64,000 nt of DNA from Strix aluco (lineage: Eukaryota; Chordata; Aves; Strigiformes; Strigidae). The notes under the pieces were generated by a model. That model ran no database searches. It was given only the letters and a program-made list of their open reading frames with translations, and was not told the origin of the DNA. Location: positions 132,160,621-132,224,620 of the forward strand of contig NC_133931.1 in the NCBI RefSeq assembly GCF_031877795.1, given 5' to 3'. Within the stretch, counting starts at the first letter, position 1, and each line of letters opens with the position of its first letter. Both the position numbers and the translations under genes were made by a program. This document shows positions 35,539-47,354 of this stretch, piece after piece.

Positions 35539-35562
35539 AAAAAAAAAAAAAAAAAAAAAAAA
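35539..35562. repeat. A24 homopolymer
   Basis: A run of 24 A following gaacaaat. No identifiable retrocopy precedes it and no flanking target duplication was seen. Confidence 0.9.
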
Positions 35563-37609
35563 GATTTTTCTGTTAGACTGCATCATTCTAAATCTCTTTC
35601 TGCTGAGATTTGTCTAGGCCAGCAATATACTGCTGTTATTCAGGAGTTTAAGCTCATAGTTTTCCTATTCCAAGGTGAATAATGGAGAGGAACAACTTAA
35701 AACCCACAAGATTAATTTTTTTTATCCTTCTTTCACTTTGTATGAAACTTCGTTTATTTGAGAGGGAGGGAATGGGACTTTATGGCTACTTCTCTGCCAT
35801 TTTATTTTTTCAATGCAAACTTCCTACATTATTTCTTGAGTTACTTCATCCTTAGGTCTTGTGGAAGGGGAAGGCCATGACTAAGGAAGATTTGATTTAC
35901 AAAAACATTAGCAAAGCTATTATAGCGGAAAGCAGCCAATAATATCTTTAAAACATGGGTATAAAATATACATACCGATGCATCCTTCATTAGGAGAGAG
36001 AATTAGGGGTAGATTTTTTTTTTTTTTGCTAGAACTGCTTGCCTTTACTAACCTACAAGTTATGTCAACACTGTTATAAAGAGATGGACAAAGAGATTTC
36101 CTTAGATTTAAACAAAATGTAATATACTGACTCCAGTTGAATATAAACTTCAGTTGGCTATACCAACTCTTATAAAAATTTACTCCTACTTACCTGAGTA
36201 CACCAGAGGTGAGACCCAGGAAAGAAGCAGTAGTAGTTCCCAACTTGTGCGCTGCATTTTAAAAAAATAGGAAAGAGCGAACCAAAATGTAGAATTAAAC
36301 ATCTCTGAAATTTGGTTTACAAAATGTGTTTTGAGCATATTTGCCTAAAATGACCCACTGGCAAAAGCAGAGACCAGCATGTATAAGCTTGTATTCTTGG
36401 TATGCTCTGGAGCTAAGTGTCTGAATCGAGGTATCATACATCAAGCACGTCTGTCCACTTGATTCAAAACCAAAATCCAAAGATACAGCGTGTTCTTCTT
36501 GAAATATGTTTGGTGTGTACTTGTGCTTATTCAAGCATTCATCTGAGAAGCGGGAGACCTCAAATTTAGTTCAGCACAGGTTTAGTGCAGTCAGATGCAC
36601 ATCTTCTAGCATCTAAGTCTAAAACAGTCCAGTTGGGAGGACCTCCACTGTTTATATTGGCGGCACAGTGGTTCTACTTCAATAATGCAGAATGTAGGAG
36701 CTTCTGTGATACTGCATTAATCATTGAACTGCAGTGACATGGGAGTAAGGAGACTGGAATACTGCTCTCTACTCCCTAGCCTGTGTGTGTTGTGGGTTTG
36801 TGCTTTTTTCTCTCAAACTGAAATGACTAAAGGTTTAAAAAAAACCCCAACCCCCCAAGAAACTGTGAAGAGACAAGGAGTGTTGCCAACTCTTAGGCAT
36901 CGGGCTCAGACTCTTTCTGATTTGTTTTAGCTCTGTCCCAGGCAACCTTTTCTTTTTGGGTGAACCAGGTCCAGCTTCAAAAGGAAGGGGAGAAAGGTGC
37001 CCCACGCAAATTAAATTGTAGCTGACTGGGAGGGCTGCCTGTGGGAGGCAGGAGCTTGAATACCTTCAGGCTACAGGGACCAGATCTCAAGTCCATTGCT
37101 TCTTGAGTGGGCCAGTTGGAGGGTGAGGGGACAAGTGGGATCTGCTCTCGTTTCCCCTGTTTTAATTTCCAGGGAAAAGGTGCCCATTATGCCTGGAACA
37201 TGCTTTTGGGGAGGTGAGAGGAGGTGGGAGTTAAGCTGCTTCGCGATCAGATCCAGGATGCTTGTGTTCATGTACAGAAGTGACAGCTAATTAATTTAGA
37301 TCCCTAATGCATTTTGTGGCTTCTGAGAAAGCTGCTTCTTTAGATTATTGTTTCAGGTATGCCTTTCCAGGCATCATACCCATTCTAATATTTTTGATAG
37401 AAAAAATGTGCATACTGTGTGAAGATAATAAGTCATGGTTTGTTACAATATGCTTTTCATTTTAAATAGCATTAAACAGCAGTCAAATTCTATACTTGCA
37501 AGTCTTTGCTATTAGACTAAATCACCTTTTTAGGAGTATGAAGAAACTATTGAAAGAAGGGGGAGAACTTTAGGAAAAATAATTGAGGCTCATACTTTCG
37601 GTTGATACT

Positions 37610-37800
37610 TGTCACAGCCGCGAATGCATTCATTATCTGTCAAAAGTTGATTAAAAAAAGCCCTACTTCGTTGCTGGGAGGTGTGTTGCAGGCGCAGCTG
37701 TTCGGCGGAAGAGGGTGCGTTTTGTTTGTGCATGCTGCTCCTGCCGGCTTAGTGATTCGGCTGGCACAGGCCCCCGGCCCCCGTGGGGCTAGGGCTGACA
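37610..37800. promoter_or_regulatory. CpG-rich patch deep in UMAD1 intron 2 (possible regulatory element)
   Basis: About a dozen CpG dinucleotides occur in 190 bp (gccgcg, ttcggcgg, ccccggcccccg and others) in an intron that otherwise almost lacks CpG. Both strands are open for 70-75 codons here because of composition. This could be a conserved enhancer, an alternative promoter or old inserted sequence. Function is only inferred. Confidence 0.35.
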
Positions 37801-40390
37801 ACGCTGGCTGGTAAAAGAAATGGGATCTTCTTCTATGTAAAATAATAGTAAAAGCTATCCAGCACATTGTATAAGAAGTTTATTGAGAACTTCAGATTAG
37901 CAAATGTTTTATAAATTTTATTTGTCTGCATATTGCATTTTTTAAGCCTGAAGCACACAGTACTGCTGTGGTTTAAAGTTGATCGGGGCCATAGAGCGAT
38001 AGTGTTGGTCTGCTCTTTATCCTTATACTCCCAATTTATCTTGCAGTGTTTGGGGTTTTTTGCAGTCTTCTATCTTAAAACAAAAAGGCAAAGATTATTT
38101 TTTTTTCTTTTTTAAAGACCCTCTCTTCCCCCTAATTTCTCATGATATCTTTTACTTGTTAAGCAATACAGGCTTCTACCTGCTTAATGTCAGCAGGTAT
38201 CTTCCAGTTGCATGTCTTACACACTGACCTTCGTAACAGCTACTCTTGAGCAAGAAATGCTTTCTTTCCTAACCTCTGTTTGATGAATCAGATGTTAAGC
38301 TAAGGATGTCTGTGTTGCTCTTTTATGTTCTTATTTCAGAAGGTGTGATATGTGTAAGTGGTCTTGTCTACTACTTCCCTTCTCTTTTTTCCTACCCTCT
38401 CCCTTGGGTCTAGCGAAACTTCTGAATCCTCTGGGTTTATATTTCTTTCAGTCTTCAGCACATTCCTGGCAGCATAAGCCATCTGTTTGCTTACATTCTG
38501 TAGCTAAAGTCAATGAACTTCTTGTGCAGAGAATGAATTATGAAGTCAAGACATTTCTGGTGAGAACATGTGTAGGCACTTTTGATCTTAACTCTGGAGA
38601 TCAGGCTTAATACGGGGTGCAAACGAACACACTCTCAGAGACTCTTGCTTTAAAACTTCTATTTTCATTCTACTACTGATGACTTTACTGTGTATACCGT
38701 ACATTACCTTTGCCAACTGGAGAGCAACCAACAATTAATTTTGTTGTCTGACTTAATGTAAGTGCTCTGATGTGATACCTGGTGTTAAGGACCAGTCTAT
38801 TGATGTAGTGTTTCGGGAATCCAATGTATTCTGCCCCTTTTGAGAGAATTGAACCATGTGCTATGCTGACATGCTGCAAGCAGAAGATGATAGCTGGTAT
38901 ACTGTGGGGATATTATTTGACTTTTGCTTTTAGTTTTACTTTGTAAGTATGTCCGAGATGCTTTTTATTACTGTTAAACCAATAAGAATAACAGAACTGG
39001 TGTTGAAATGAAAAAAGCAGACAGTTTTTGAGAGGTCAGGATTTTGAGTGTATTGTTTAAGATAACTAAACAGATAAATGCATATAAACTGCCTCCAGAA
39101 GTCATCTGAAGATCAGAACATAATGTGACATGGTCCTTGCCCTTCTTTCTTCCCTCCAAAACAACAGCTTCTAACTGGGAACTCGTATTCTGAATTATCA
39201 ATTCAATGATATGTATGAAACCTAGTTGTGAAGTACAGTGTGCAGGTAATCAGGATAAGTAATGTGACCATCACTGCTTTAGAAATACCCTGAAATGGTA
39301 GTCAAGCAGAGGCAGAAATATCCTGAAGTGCATTTACTTCTGCCAGTTGTTAAAATCCTGTCTACTTTTAGATATTCCTAGCTTCTGATGTATTTATTAA
39401 CAAAAGATAGATAAGAAGAGTCTCAGCTTGTACACTTCATGGACAAAAAGATACCCAAAGAAGAGCTTTCTATATTCTTACACTCCCCACATTCTAGTGG
39501 GGTACTAACTAATGCTAAGTATTTTTTCTTCTTAAATGCAAACATCTTATTTGTATATGTTACTATACACCCCGGAGCTAAGCATGATGGACTCTTTCTA
39601 AAAGACATGGTGAAGAAGCTCAGGAACGGTTTGTAGATTCCATTGAAATGTTAGGGATGTGTTTGTTTGTGGTCATGTCTGTGGCCTTCCTACTTTCCCA
39701 AGGTGGATTTATATACAATTCTTTTTGTTGGTAAAACTGAGGTTCTCTTGCCAGTGAGCATAATTCATGCTATAGTCATAGTGGAAGTGTTTGGATGTTT
39801 TAGATCTTGATGTAAACTTTGTAGATAGATCAAATAAATACAGTTTGAATAAACAGCATTGCAGATGGGGGAGGCTTTGTTACATTTAGTTGATTGTAAA
39901 CCGAGTGTCTGGTTACCTTTTTTTCCCCCTTAAGTTCTGTCCCTATTTTAGTGTGGGAGGATCAGTTGTTGCCTTTTTTCCCCTTCTTACACAGTGTAGT
40001 GGAAATACTGGACTATGGAATTGATCCTTATGGAACACTACTAAAACTTTACTGCATGTGCACCACCTGCTTCTGAACAAATATTTCTAGCAAGCCATAT
40101 GTATATGCTTTTCTATTGGCAATGAATTATTTTCTGAACAGCGAACTGAACAGCCTCAGTTAAAATAAGTGTGTGCACTGGAGATAAATTCAGTATAGTA
40201 TTAAAGTTGAAAAGATTCAAAGCTAAATGTGGAGTTAATCAAGTGAAGCAGAGCTCCACAGTTCTTGACTTTTTCCTGTGAGATCTTCCAGGGGAGATCC
40301 TCAAGCAGTCAAGTAATAGGTAGACAGAGTAGCAAAAGGCTTGAAAAAGATTTGAGTAACTCATCTGGTCTCATAGCACCATTTAATTCT

Positions 40391-40432
40391 TGTATCCTGG
40401 TATTCTTCTTCATGGAGGAATACCAGGATATA
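40391..40432 (+). repeat. Short inverted repeat (hairpin)
   Basis: The 13-nt arms TATCCTGGTATTC (40393-40405) and GAATACCAGGATA (40418-40430) are perfect complements. With G-U pairs the stem extends to about 19 pairs (40391-40409 with 40414-40432) around a four-base loop. Confidence 0.75.
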
Positions 40433-43400
40433 GTCAAGTGTGATAGTATCTTCCATGATCATGGCCTCTTGACAAAAAAAAGTTTCAGGACATTAAACAT
40501 TGTGTATGATGGAACCACTGCAACTAAATCCTCTGTTAATGCCTTAGAACATGAGAGGAAATGGGAGAGGGACCAAATATGTCTTTAATTTACCTTTGAA
40601 CTAACTGATTTCAGGTGGCCTGTCCAGTAAGTTTGTTGGTCCATGTAAATTAGAGTGCCCTTCTGACCCCAAAGCTAACAAATTTCAAAATGAAGAGGTA
40701 GGCTGATAGGAAAAGCATAATTTACCAAAGACATGATACAAAGTATTAGCTATCCTCCTTCAGAATTCAGCTTCTATTGTTGATAAGACTTGTATTTTAA
40801 AGAAACCAATAGCTCTTGGCGAGTTTCCAGACACTCGGGAAACTTTGGGTTATAATTACTCTTTACAGCTTCTTTTGATTAAAAAAAAAACCCAAACTAC
40901 TTCATGTTGCAAACAATTTACTTGCATCTAAGTGCTTTCATTAAAATAAATATTGTACCAATGTGAAAATTTGGCTCATAAAAAATTGAGCCTAATCTTT
41001 AGGAGTTCTTATATGTGAATATATTTCACAGATATATATGATTATGTATAGAAATTGTTGGTTTTAAGATTTGGCCACAGTAAAGTTTTCTTTCTCTGTA
41101 TAAACTGAAAGCAATGTTAGTTTACTTATGTTTACCTGTTATTTTTTGCATTGGATGTAAGCTGAAAGTTGATGATATCTATTTTGCATGCAGCTGTGTG
41201 CATTTTCAATATAGGAGGAAATACAATCAGTTCAGCATGACTGGATTACTATAAATAGTTCTAGAAAATACCTTCATTTCCTCTCCACATTTATTTTTGT
41301 CATATGCCTTACCAACTCTAAAAATCTGTATGATGTAATCAAAGTTGAGTGTTATATTTTTATTTTAAAAATTCAAAGTTACGACACAGAGTCATGCCAA
41401 TACTTGAGAATAATAACAACAAAATAGAGCCAATCTTATAAAAAAATTTTGGGCATGTTTTGTTTATTGGAGGTAAAGAATTCATTTATTGCAGATAATA
41501 GTGATGAAAGCAAGAATGCAATATATTCTTTTGTTAAAACCATAAAAAGTTATTTTGGTAACTAAATAGTGCATTTCTGCATTAACAAGAAAAAGTACAG
41601 ATTTCGATCCTCTTTTTTCTTCCTTCTAGTGGAAGCTAATTAGATAACAATGGTTTTACATTATTTCTAACTTAATATTCATTTGTAGGTTTAAAAGTTG
41701 AAATTTTAAATAGGGTAGTTATGCTTTCTAAGTGTGTCATCATCTGCTAAACTAGTGTGACTTGCCTGCTTCTAACTAGGTATGAAAATCACGCATTTTG
41801 TGAGTCAGATAAGTGCAGGCTGCAATAATACGCAATGCGCAATAACGCATCTGAAAGGAAAAGCACCTTTCAGAAGAACTTGTTGTTCCATTACAAGTAA
41901 ACCCCATACAGGCTGCTGTCCTATGGCTTTACCGCTCACTAGCCTTAGCCCTCCTCCCTTATGGTTCTTCAATCTCATCCCTTCTCCCACAAATCTCTCC
42001 TTTAATAGCTTGGCAAAGGAACGGCACTTCTGAGACTAGCTGGCATGCTAGTCTGAAGTCACGACGGTAGCCACCCTCAGATAAGCCTAATGGAGCGCTT
42101 GGCTTTGGGCAGCTGGTAGGTAACAACTGACTCGAGAGGCTGCGTGCAGCCATATAACCCTTGGTTGCACTGATCTGGTTTAGCAGCTCTGTTTTAGGGA
42201 CTTGGTTGAAGCTTAATTGACACAGGCCAATGATCACAAAAGTTATTAATGAATAACAAAGGAAAACACACACACACACATCCAACTGTTAAAGCCTTTT
42301 TTTTTTTTTTTTTTTAAAAAAAAGAAATTGTAGCTGTGTAGTGCTTGAAGCTTTAAAAACACTAGTATTTTTTTGTACCCCTTGCCTGTGAAAGGGTAGG
42401 TGTTGTTATTCTAAACTAACTTTTTCTTTAAAATACATTTTTCAACCTTTTAGAAATGTTTTCCTTTGTTGTATCCATTACATAAAATTTTATTAAAAGT
42501 GAGAAAAGTCTTAGATTTTCATGCCGAGTCACTGTTATTTTTGCTTTCAAAATTGGGGGTTCTCAATGTATTCCTTTATTGGTAAAACAGTATCGTTTAT
42601 GAATATAAGACTTTGTAGATTAGTTTTACGTTTACAAAAACTGAAGTAGCTGTAGCTTAGTTTGTTCCACAAACACAACTGAAGTATTGTGATACTGGGT
42701 TGATACTAATTCTTTTGTTTTGTTTTTTTGATTAATACTGTTTTTATCCTTTGTTTGGAATTATTTCACGTAACTCTCTAAACTCTGGTGGGTTTTACCC
42801 CAGAGTTTGTTGGGTTTTGTGTGTGGTGGTTTGTTTTTTTTTAAAAAAACCAAAACGTACTCAAGTCTATACTTGACTTCCTTACTAAGAAAGTAACTTT
42901 CAGGAGAGCTGCAAAAAGGTCATAAAAATATTAGCACTGATTGTTCCCAGGGAATTTGATTCTCACTGTTCTACATGGCAATTCCCCCATGCCAGTGGAA
43001 GATGAAAAGCCATCTAGCCATATAAAAGCTGGATGTTAAGGGTTGTGCCTTTCTATACAAAACTTGCTGCAATCCCCAAATTCAAAGTAGATGAGGATGT
43101 GTGCTAGACATCAAGAACAATTGAACAAGGGAGTGTGCGATGAAATAAATTTGCTGGAATGTAGATGGATCAGGGTGACTCTGCAGAAATAAAGCTATGA
43201 ATTTTGCTGTCCCTAAAAGCATCTTATTAGGTGAATTCAAAGCCTGTCACTGGTGAGCTCACTTGTTTGAGTAGAAACAGTTATAGGCAACCTGTCTGAA
43301 AGCAAGCCATATGCCAGAAGTTGACTTAAGAGTATGATAAGCCAATGGTGTTTCAGAGATGTATCTTTCCGTAAAAGACAGTAGCGTGCTTTTGCAAATT

Positions 43401-45370
43401 TCTGTGCTAGCTAGATACCTGGATGGTTTGATATCTCAAATGGAGTCCTTTAAAAAGGAGGAAAGGCAAGTACACAAGAGAAACATTTGAAAAATAAAAA
43501 AGGCAAAAAAAAGCATTGGTTTTTAGAAGTCCCATAAATTGGGAGCAGGATGCCACTGCTTTTTTCCTGAATACACAAGTTGCCACCTGGAATTGTAGTG
43601 AAGGTGTCTGAGAATAGATGGATGAAGCGTGACACATAGTGGAAGAAAGAAGTCATGTCTACAGAGGTATTGGTTGATAGCTTGTAACTATTAAAGCCAA
43701 GCATCATCCAAAGAAAGTAGATCCCTAAATCAACTGACATTGTTGGAGAAAATACTGACATAATGCCTGTATGTATACAGATGCATCTGCATAGCCATTG
43801 CAAATTTGTTCTTTAAGCTGATAGATTCCAGGGTGTTTCCAGCTGTAGTTCGGGTAGTTTTACTGGTATGTTTAAGGGGCTTACTACTGTTTTTTAAATC
43901 AGAACTTTTTCACAAGTGGAGCAAAGGCAGTTTTTTCCACAATGAATTAAGTACATGCACTGTGCCCCACAGTGAATTCAGGTTGAAGAAGGTTGGAAAA
44001 CTTATTCCAGTGCTAGTATGAAAGACGGCTGATTATCAGCAGACTCAGGTAAAGTTAGAACATTTTATAAGGCTGCAAAAAAATCTGTAAGTCTCCAAAA
44101 AAAGTAGTTACCATCTGTATTTCTGCTCTGTATGGAGACTCATCTTTTTTCTCCTTCTTCCATGTTGACCAAGTTAGCTTTCACTTAAGAATTGCAAAAT
44201 CTTCATATGATTAAGTGAAGTTTTTAGAAAGTTAAACAGTTTTGTATACTTGACACATTGAGATAAGGTGTTTAATATTACCCATAGGTAGTACCTTCAA
44301 GTTTATTTTTAGTAAAATGTCAGTTCTTAAGAATTCCCGAGTGCTGAACAATTGTCACCCTGAAAGTTTACAGTGGCAAGTTTTAGCTTGTACTAACTCA
44401 AACTGGGGAGGAGACCTATCTTTTCGTTTATCTGTTCACCATGGTGATTTGTGAGGATGAAACAGTGTAGTTGGTAATTCTGGATTGCTATTGAAGGAGA
44501 TCATCCATCTACATTGTCGGCTATATGTCCTTCTAGTGTGTAAACATTTCTAAATTTTGAGAACCTAGAAAATACAGAATAGAAGCATGTAGCTGTTTCT
44601 TCTTTAAATTAAAATGTAGTTGAGACTTACTCTCAGGTGTGCCAACCACACTTTGAAAGTAGATTTTTGAAAATAGCTGAGTAAGGGCAGAGCAAATGCC
44701 GAACAATTGACCATTTCCTGAAATCTTTGGACAGAATTTGGAGGTAAAGTAATAGAAAGAAATGCTCAATATACAAGTGAGGAAGATGCAACAATTCATG
44801 AGATGGATTGTGTTGAGTAGGTCTAGAAGTTGAGTGTAGGTCTGGCATGGAGAGCTTCTGTTGGCTCTGCTGACCAAAGCTCAATACTAGTATTAGCCAA
44901 GAAAGGTTGATTGATTTGTCTTTCACTGTTGTTACGCACTTCAGCTAATGAAGTGTTCTGTGGCATTTGGACAATGGTAGTAATATGGTATTTTGGCATC
45001 TTTCAAAGAATGTGAGAAAGGCTGATAGGAATTCTGGGTCTGCGTACTCTCATGCATTACTGATCCAGATTTCATAAGATATGTCTATACTAATTACAGA
45101 TGTTCTTGCATACCTTGTTCCATTACATCGTGTCCAAGTACAAACTGAACTCTAGTTCTGTCTTCCGGTGCCACAGCAGGTATGAGTGCAGAGAAATCTG
45201 AATGTTCAGTACAGTGGGTTTCAGAGTGAGAGCTACACCTACCCATTTGACCACATGCTGGCCACACTGGTGTCTCAGAACCCACTTTAGATAGTCTTTC
45301 TGGTTTTGCCTGTTGGTGCATCTGAGGTGAGGATTTCCTAATCACTGGAAGACGAATGGAGTTGTTTTGA

Positions 45371-45441
45371 TTCTAGAGGGGGACTTTCTAGGTGGAGCAA
45401 AGTTCTTTCTAGGTGGAGCTGTTCTAGATAGAGCAAAGTTT
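45371..45441. repeat. Imperfect 20-bp tandem repeat
   Basis: Three related units, tttctaggtggagcaaagtt (45385), tttctaggtggagctg (45406) and ttctagatagagcaaagttt (45422), follow a degenerate first copy. It is a small minisatellite next to the antisense CR1. Confidence 0.7.
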
Positions 45442-45591
45442 TCCCCTCTCTGTACATAGTCCTCCAGGGGGGAGATAAACATCAAAATTTGCAAGAAGAA
45501 GAGCGTACCAGCAGAGGGTTTGGCCAGGCAAGCCTTTTTGCATCTGAGAGTGCAATACCTTGTTGCCACTCCTGTGTGTCAGAGTCAAGAT

Positions 45592-46137
45592 CACAGAATA
45601 ATAGAATCATTTGGGTTGGAAGGGACCTTTAAATGTCAGCTAGTCCAACTCCCCTGCAATGAGCAGGGACATCTTCAACTAGACCAGGTTGCTCAGAGGC
45701 CTATCCAACCTGACCTTGAATGTTTTCAGGGGCATCTGCCACGTCTCTGGGCCACCTGTTCCAGTGTTTCACCATCTTCATTGTAAAAAATTTCTTCCTT
45801 ACATCTAGTCTAAATCGACCTTTTTTAAGTTTAAAACCATTACCCCTTGTCCTATCACAACAGGTCCTACTAAAAAGTTTGTCCCCATCTTTCTCATAAG
45901 CCCCTTCTAAGTATTGGAAGGCCACAGTAAGGTCTCCCTGGAGCCTTCTCTTCTCCAGGCTGAACAACCCCAACTCTCTCAGTGTTTCTTCATAGGAGAG
46001 GTGTTCCATCCTTCTGATCATCTTCGTGGCCTTCCTCTGGACCTGCTTCAACAGGTCCAATTCTTTCCTGTGCTGAGGATTCCAGAGATGCATGCAGTAC
46101 TCCAGGTGGGGTCTTACCAGAGCAGAGTAGAGATGTG
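45592..46137 (-). mobile_element. CR1 LINE, antisense, with ORF2 C-terminal remnant
   Basis: The plus strand starts with the complement of the CR1 tail (cacagaataatagaatcat, then GGTTGGAAGGGACCTTTAAA). The minus strand keeps a continuous 130-codon frame (46093-45701) with CR1 ORF2 C-terminal features: LLKQVQRKATKMIRRMEHLS, LGLFSLEKRRLQGDL and VKHWNRWP. Only the 3' end of the element is present, so the copy cannot move by itself. Confidence 0.92.
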
Positions 46138-46765
46138 GAATGGTGGGTTATTTCTTGTACTCTTGAATAAAGAGCAAGGCCATCACTGTATTTTTAACTT
46201 TCTGGTGCTATACCTTTACCCTAGTAAAACCTTGTGGGAAAGAGAATGGTAGTGATACTGCTTGTGGATTTTCTTAAACCTTTCTGCCTGGATGGCCCGT
46301 GGCTTTTGTGATCGCTTTAAGTTATATCTTCGGTGTGTCTGGGTTTGTCTGTATGGATGAGTCCAGAGAGATTCCAGTTCATTTTGTCTGGACTCGTCAG
46401 GTTGTCTGTACTTTTTAAAATGCAAGTGCTGAACTGTGCATGAGCTGATGACATGGATGAGAGGAAAGTTTTGATTACCTTGACACTAGTGACACAGTAA
46501 TGGAGCTACATTGTCTGGGCTGGAGCTGTCTTGACTTCTGCCAGTGTAGCAGGGTTGGCAAAGGAGTTTGTCTGTCAACATATAGCTATATAGGCCCATA
46601 CTTGGTTTCAAGAGCAAGTGTGTTACTCATTCCTGACTGTAAAATGATTGGTTTAAAAGGCTATTGAAATGAGGTGGTTCTTTAGGCTCAAGAGACCAAT
46701 AGACCTTAAGAAAAATTAATTTATTGCTAGTGGCTGCTATAGAATTTATACTGTAACTTCTCTCC
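46138..46765 (+). other. UMAD1: UMAD1 intron 2, between CR1 and LTR
   Basis: Intronic sequence with no exon, repeat or RNA gene recognised. Confidence 0.6.
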
Positions 46766-47354
46766 TGATTTAACCCCAGCTGGCAACTAAGCCCCACACA
46801 GCCACTCTCACACTCCCCCGCAGTGGGATGGGGGAGGGAATTGGAAGACTTAAAGTCAGAAAACGTGTGGATTGAGATAAAGACAGTTTAATAGGTAAAG
46901 CAAAAGCCACACAGGCAAGCAAAGCAAAACAAGGAATTCATTCACCACTTCCCATCGGCACGCAGATGCTCAGCTGTCTCCAGGAACGCAGGGCTCCATC
47001 ATGCGTAACGGTTACTTGGGAAGATAAATACCATCACTCCAAACATCCCCCCTTTCCTTCTTCTTCCCTCAGCTCTATATGCTGAGCATGATGTCATATG
47101 ATGTGGGATGTCCCTTTGGTCAGTTGGGGTCAGCTGTCCTGGCTGTGTCTCTTCCCAACTTTTTGTGCACCCCCAGCCTGCTCGCTGGTGGGGTGGGGTG
47201 AGGAGCAGAAAAGGCCTTGGCACTGTGTGAGCGCTGCTCAGCAACAGCTAAAACATCCCTGTACTACCAACAGTGTTTCAGCATAAATCCAAAACATAGC
47301 CCCATACTAGCTACTATGAAGAAAATTAACTCTATCCCAGCCAAAACCAGCACA
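46766..47354 (-). mobile_element. Solo LTR of an avian ERVL-type endogenous retrovirus
   Basis: In minus orientation it begins TGTGCTGGTTTTGGCTGGGA (47354 downwards) and ends GCTGGGGTTAAATCA (46766). Internal landmarks are a TATA-like AGCATATAGAG near 47080, a GAATTCCTTGTTTTGCTTTG stretch, and TATTAAACTGTCTTTATCTC near the 3' end, which matches a very common neoavian LTR as I recall it. No gag, pol, env or second LTR is nearby, so it is a solo LTR left by recombination. The flanks (tctcc and ttttc) show no clear target duplication, suggesting an old or rearranged copy. Confidence 0.85.

Larger units (their letters stand above)
29111..45591 (+). other. UMAD1: UMAD1 intron 2, middle part
   Basis: Long AT-rich intron with no coding exon recognised. 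It holds simple repeats ((CA)n at 31890-31909 and 42266-42280, T20 at 32661-32680, A24 at 35539-35562, T19 at 42297-42315), CpG-rich patches at about 37610-37800 and 41780-42130, a short hairpin at 40391-40432 and a 20-bp tandem repeat at 45371-45441. Open frames of up to 136 codons (31773-32183, minus) carry no family signature. Confidence 0.65.

Noticed and set aside
35480-35562. AATAAA-like sequence before A24, as in a processed pseudogene
   Set aside because: No recognisable coding remnant upstream and no target-site duplication found.
40265-40588. 107-codon plus-strand frame in UMAD1 intron
   Set aside because: No match to UMAD1 or another family that I recognise; likely chance, although it contains the hairpin noted above.
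45094-45345. 83-codon minus-strand frame near the tandem repeat
   Set aside because: No recognisable transposase, retroviral or cellular domain.
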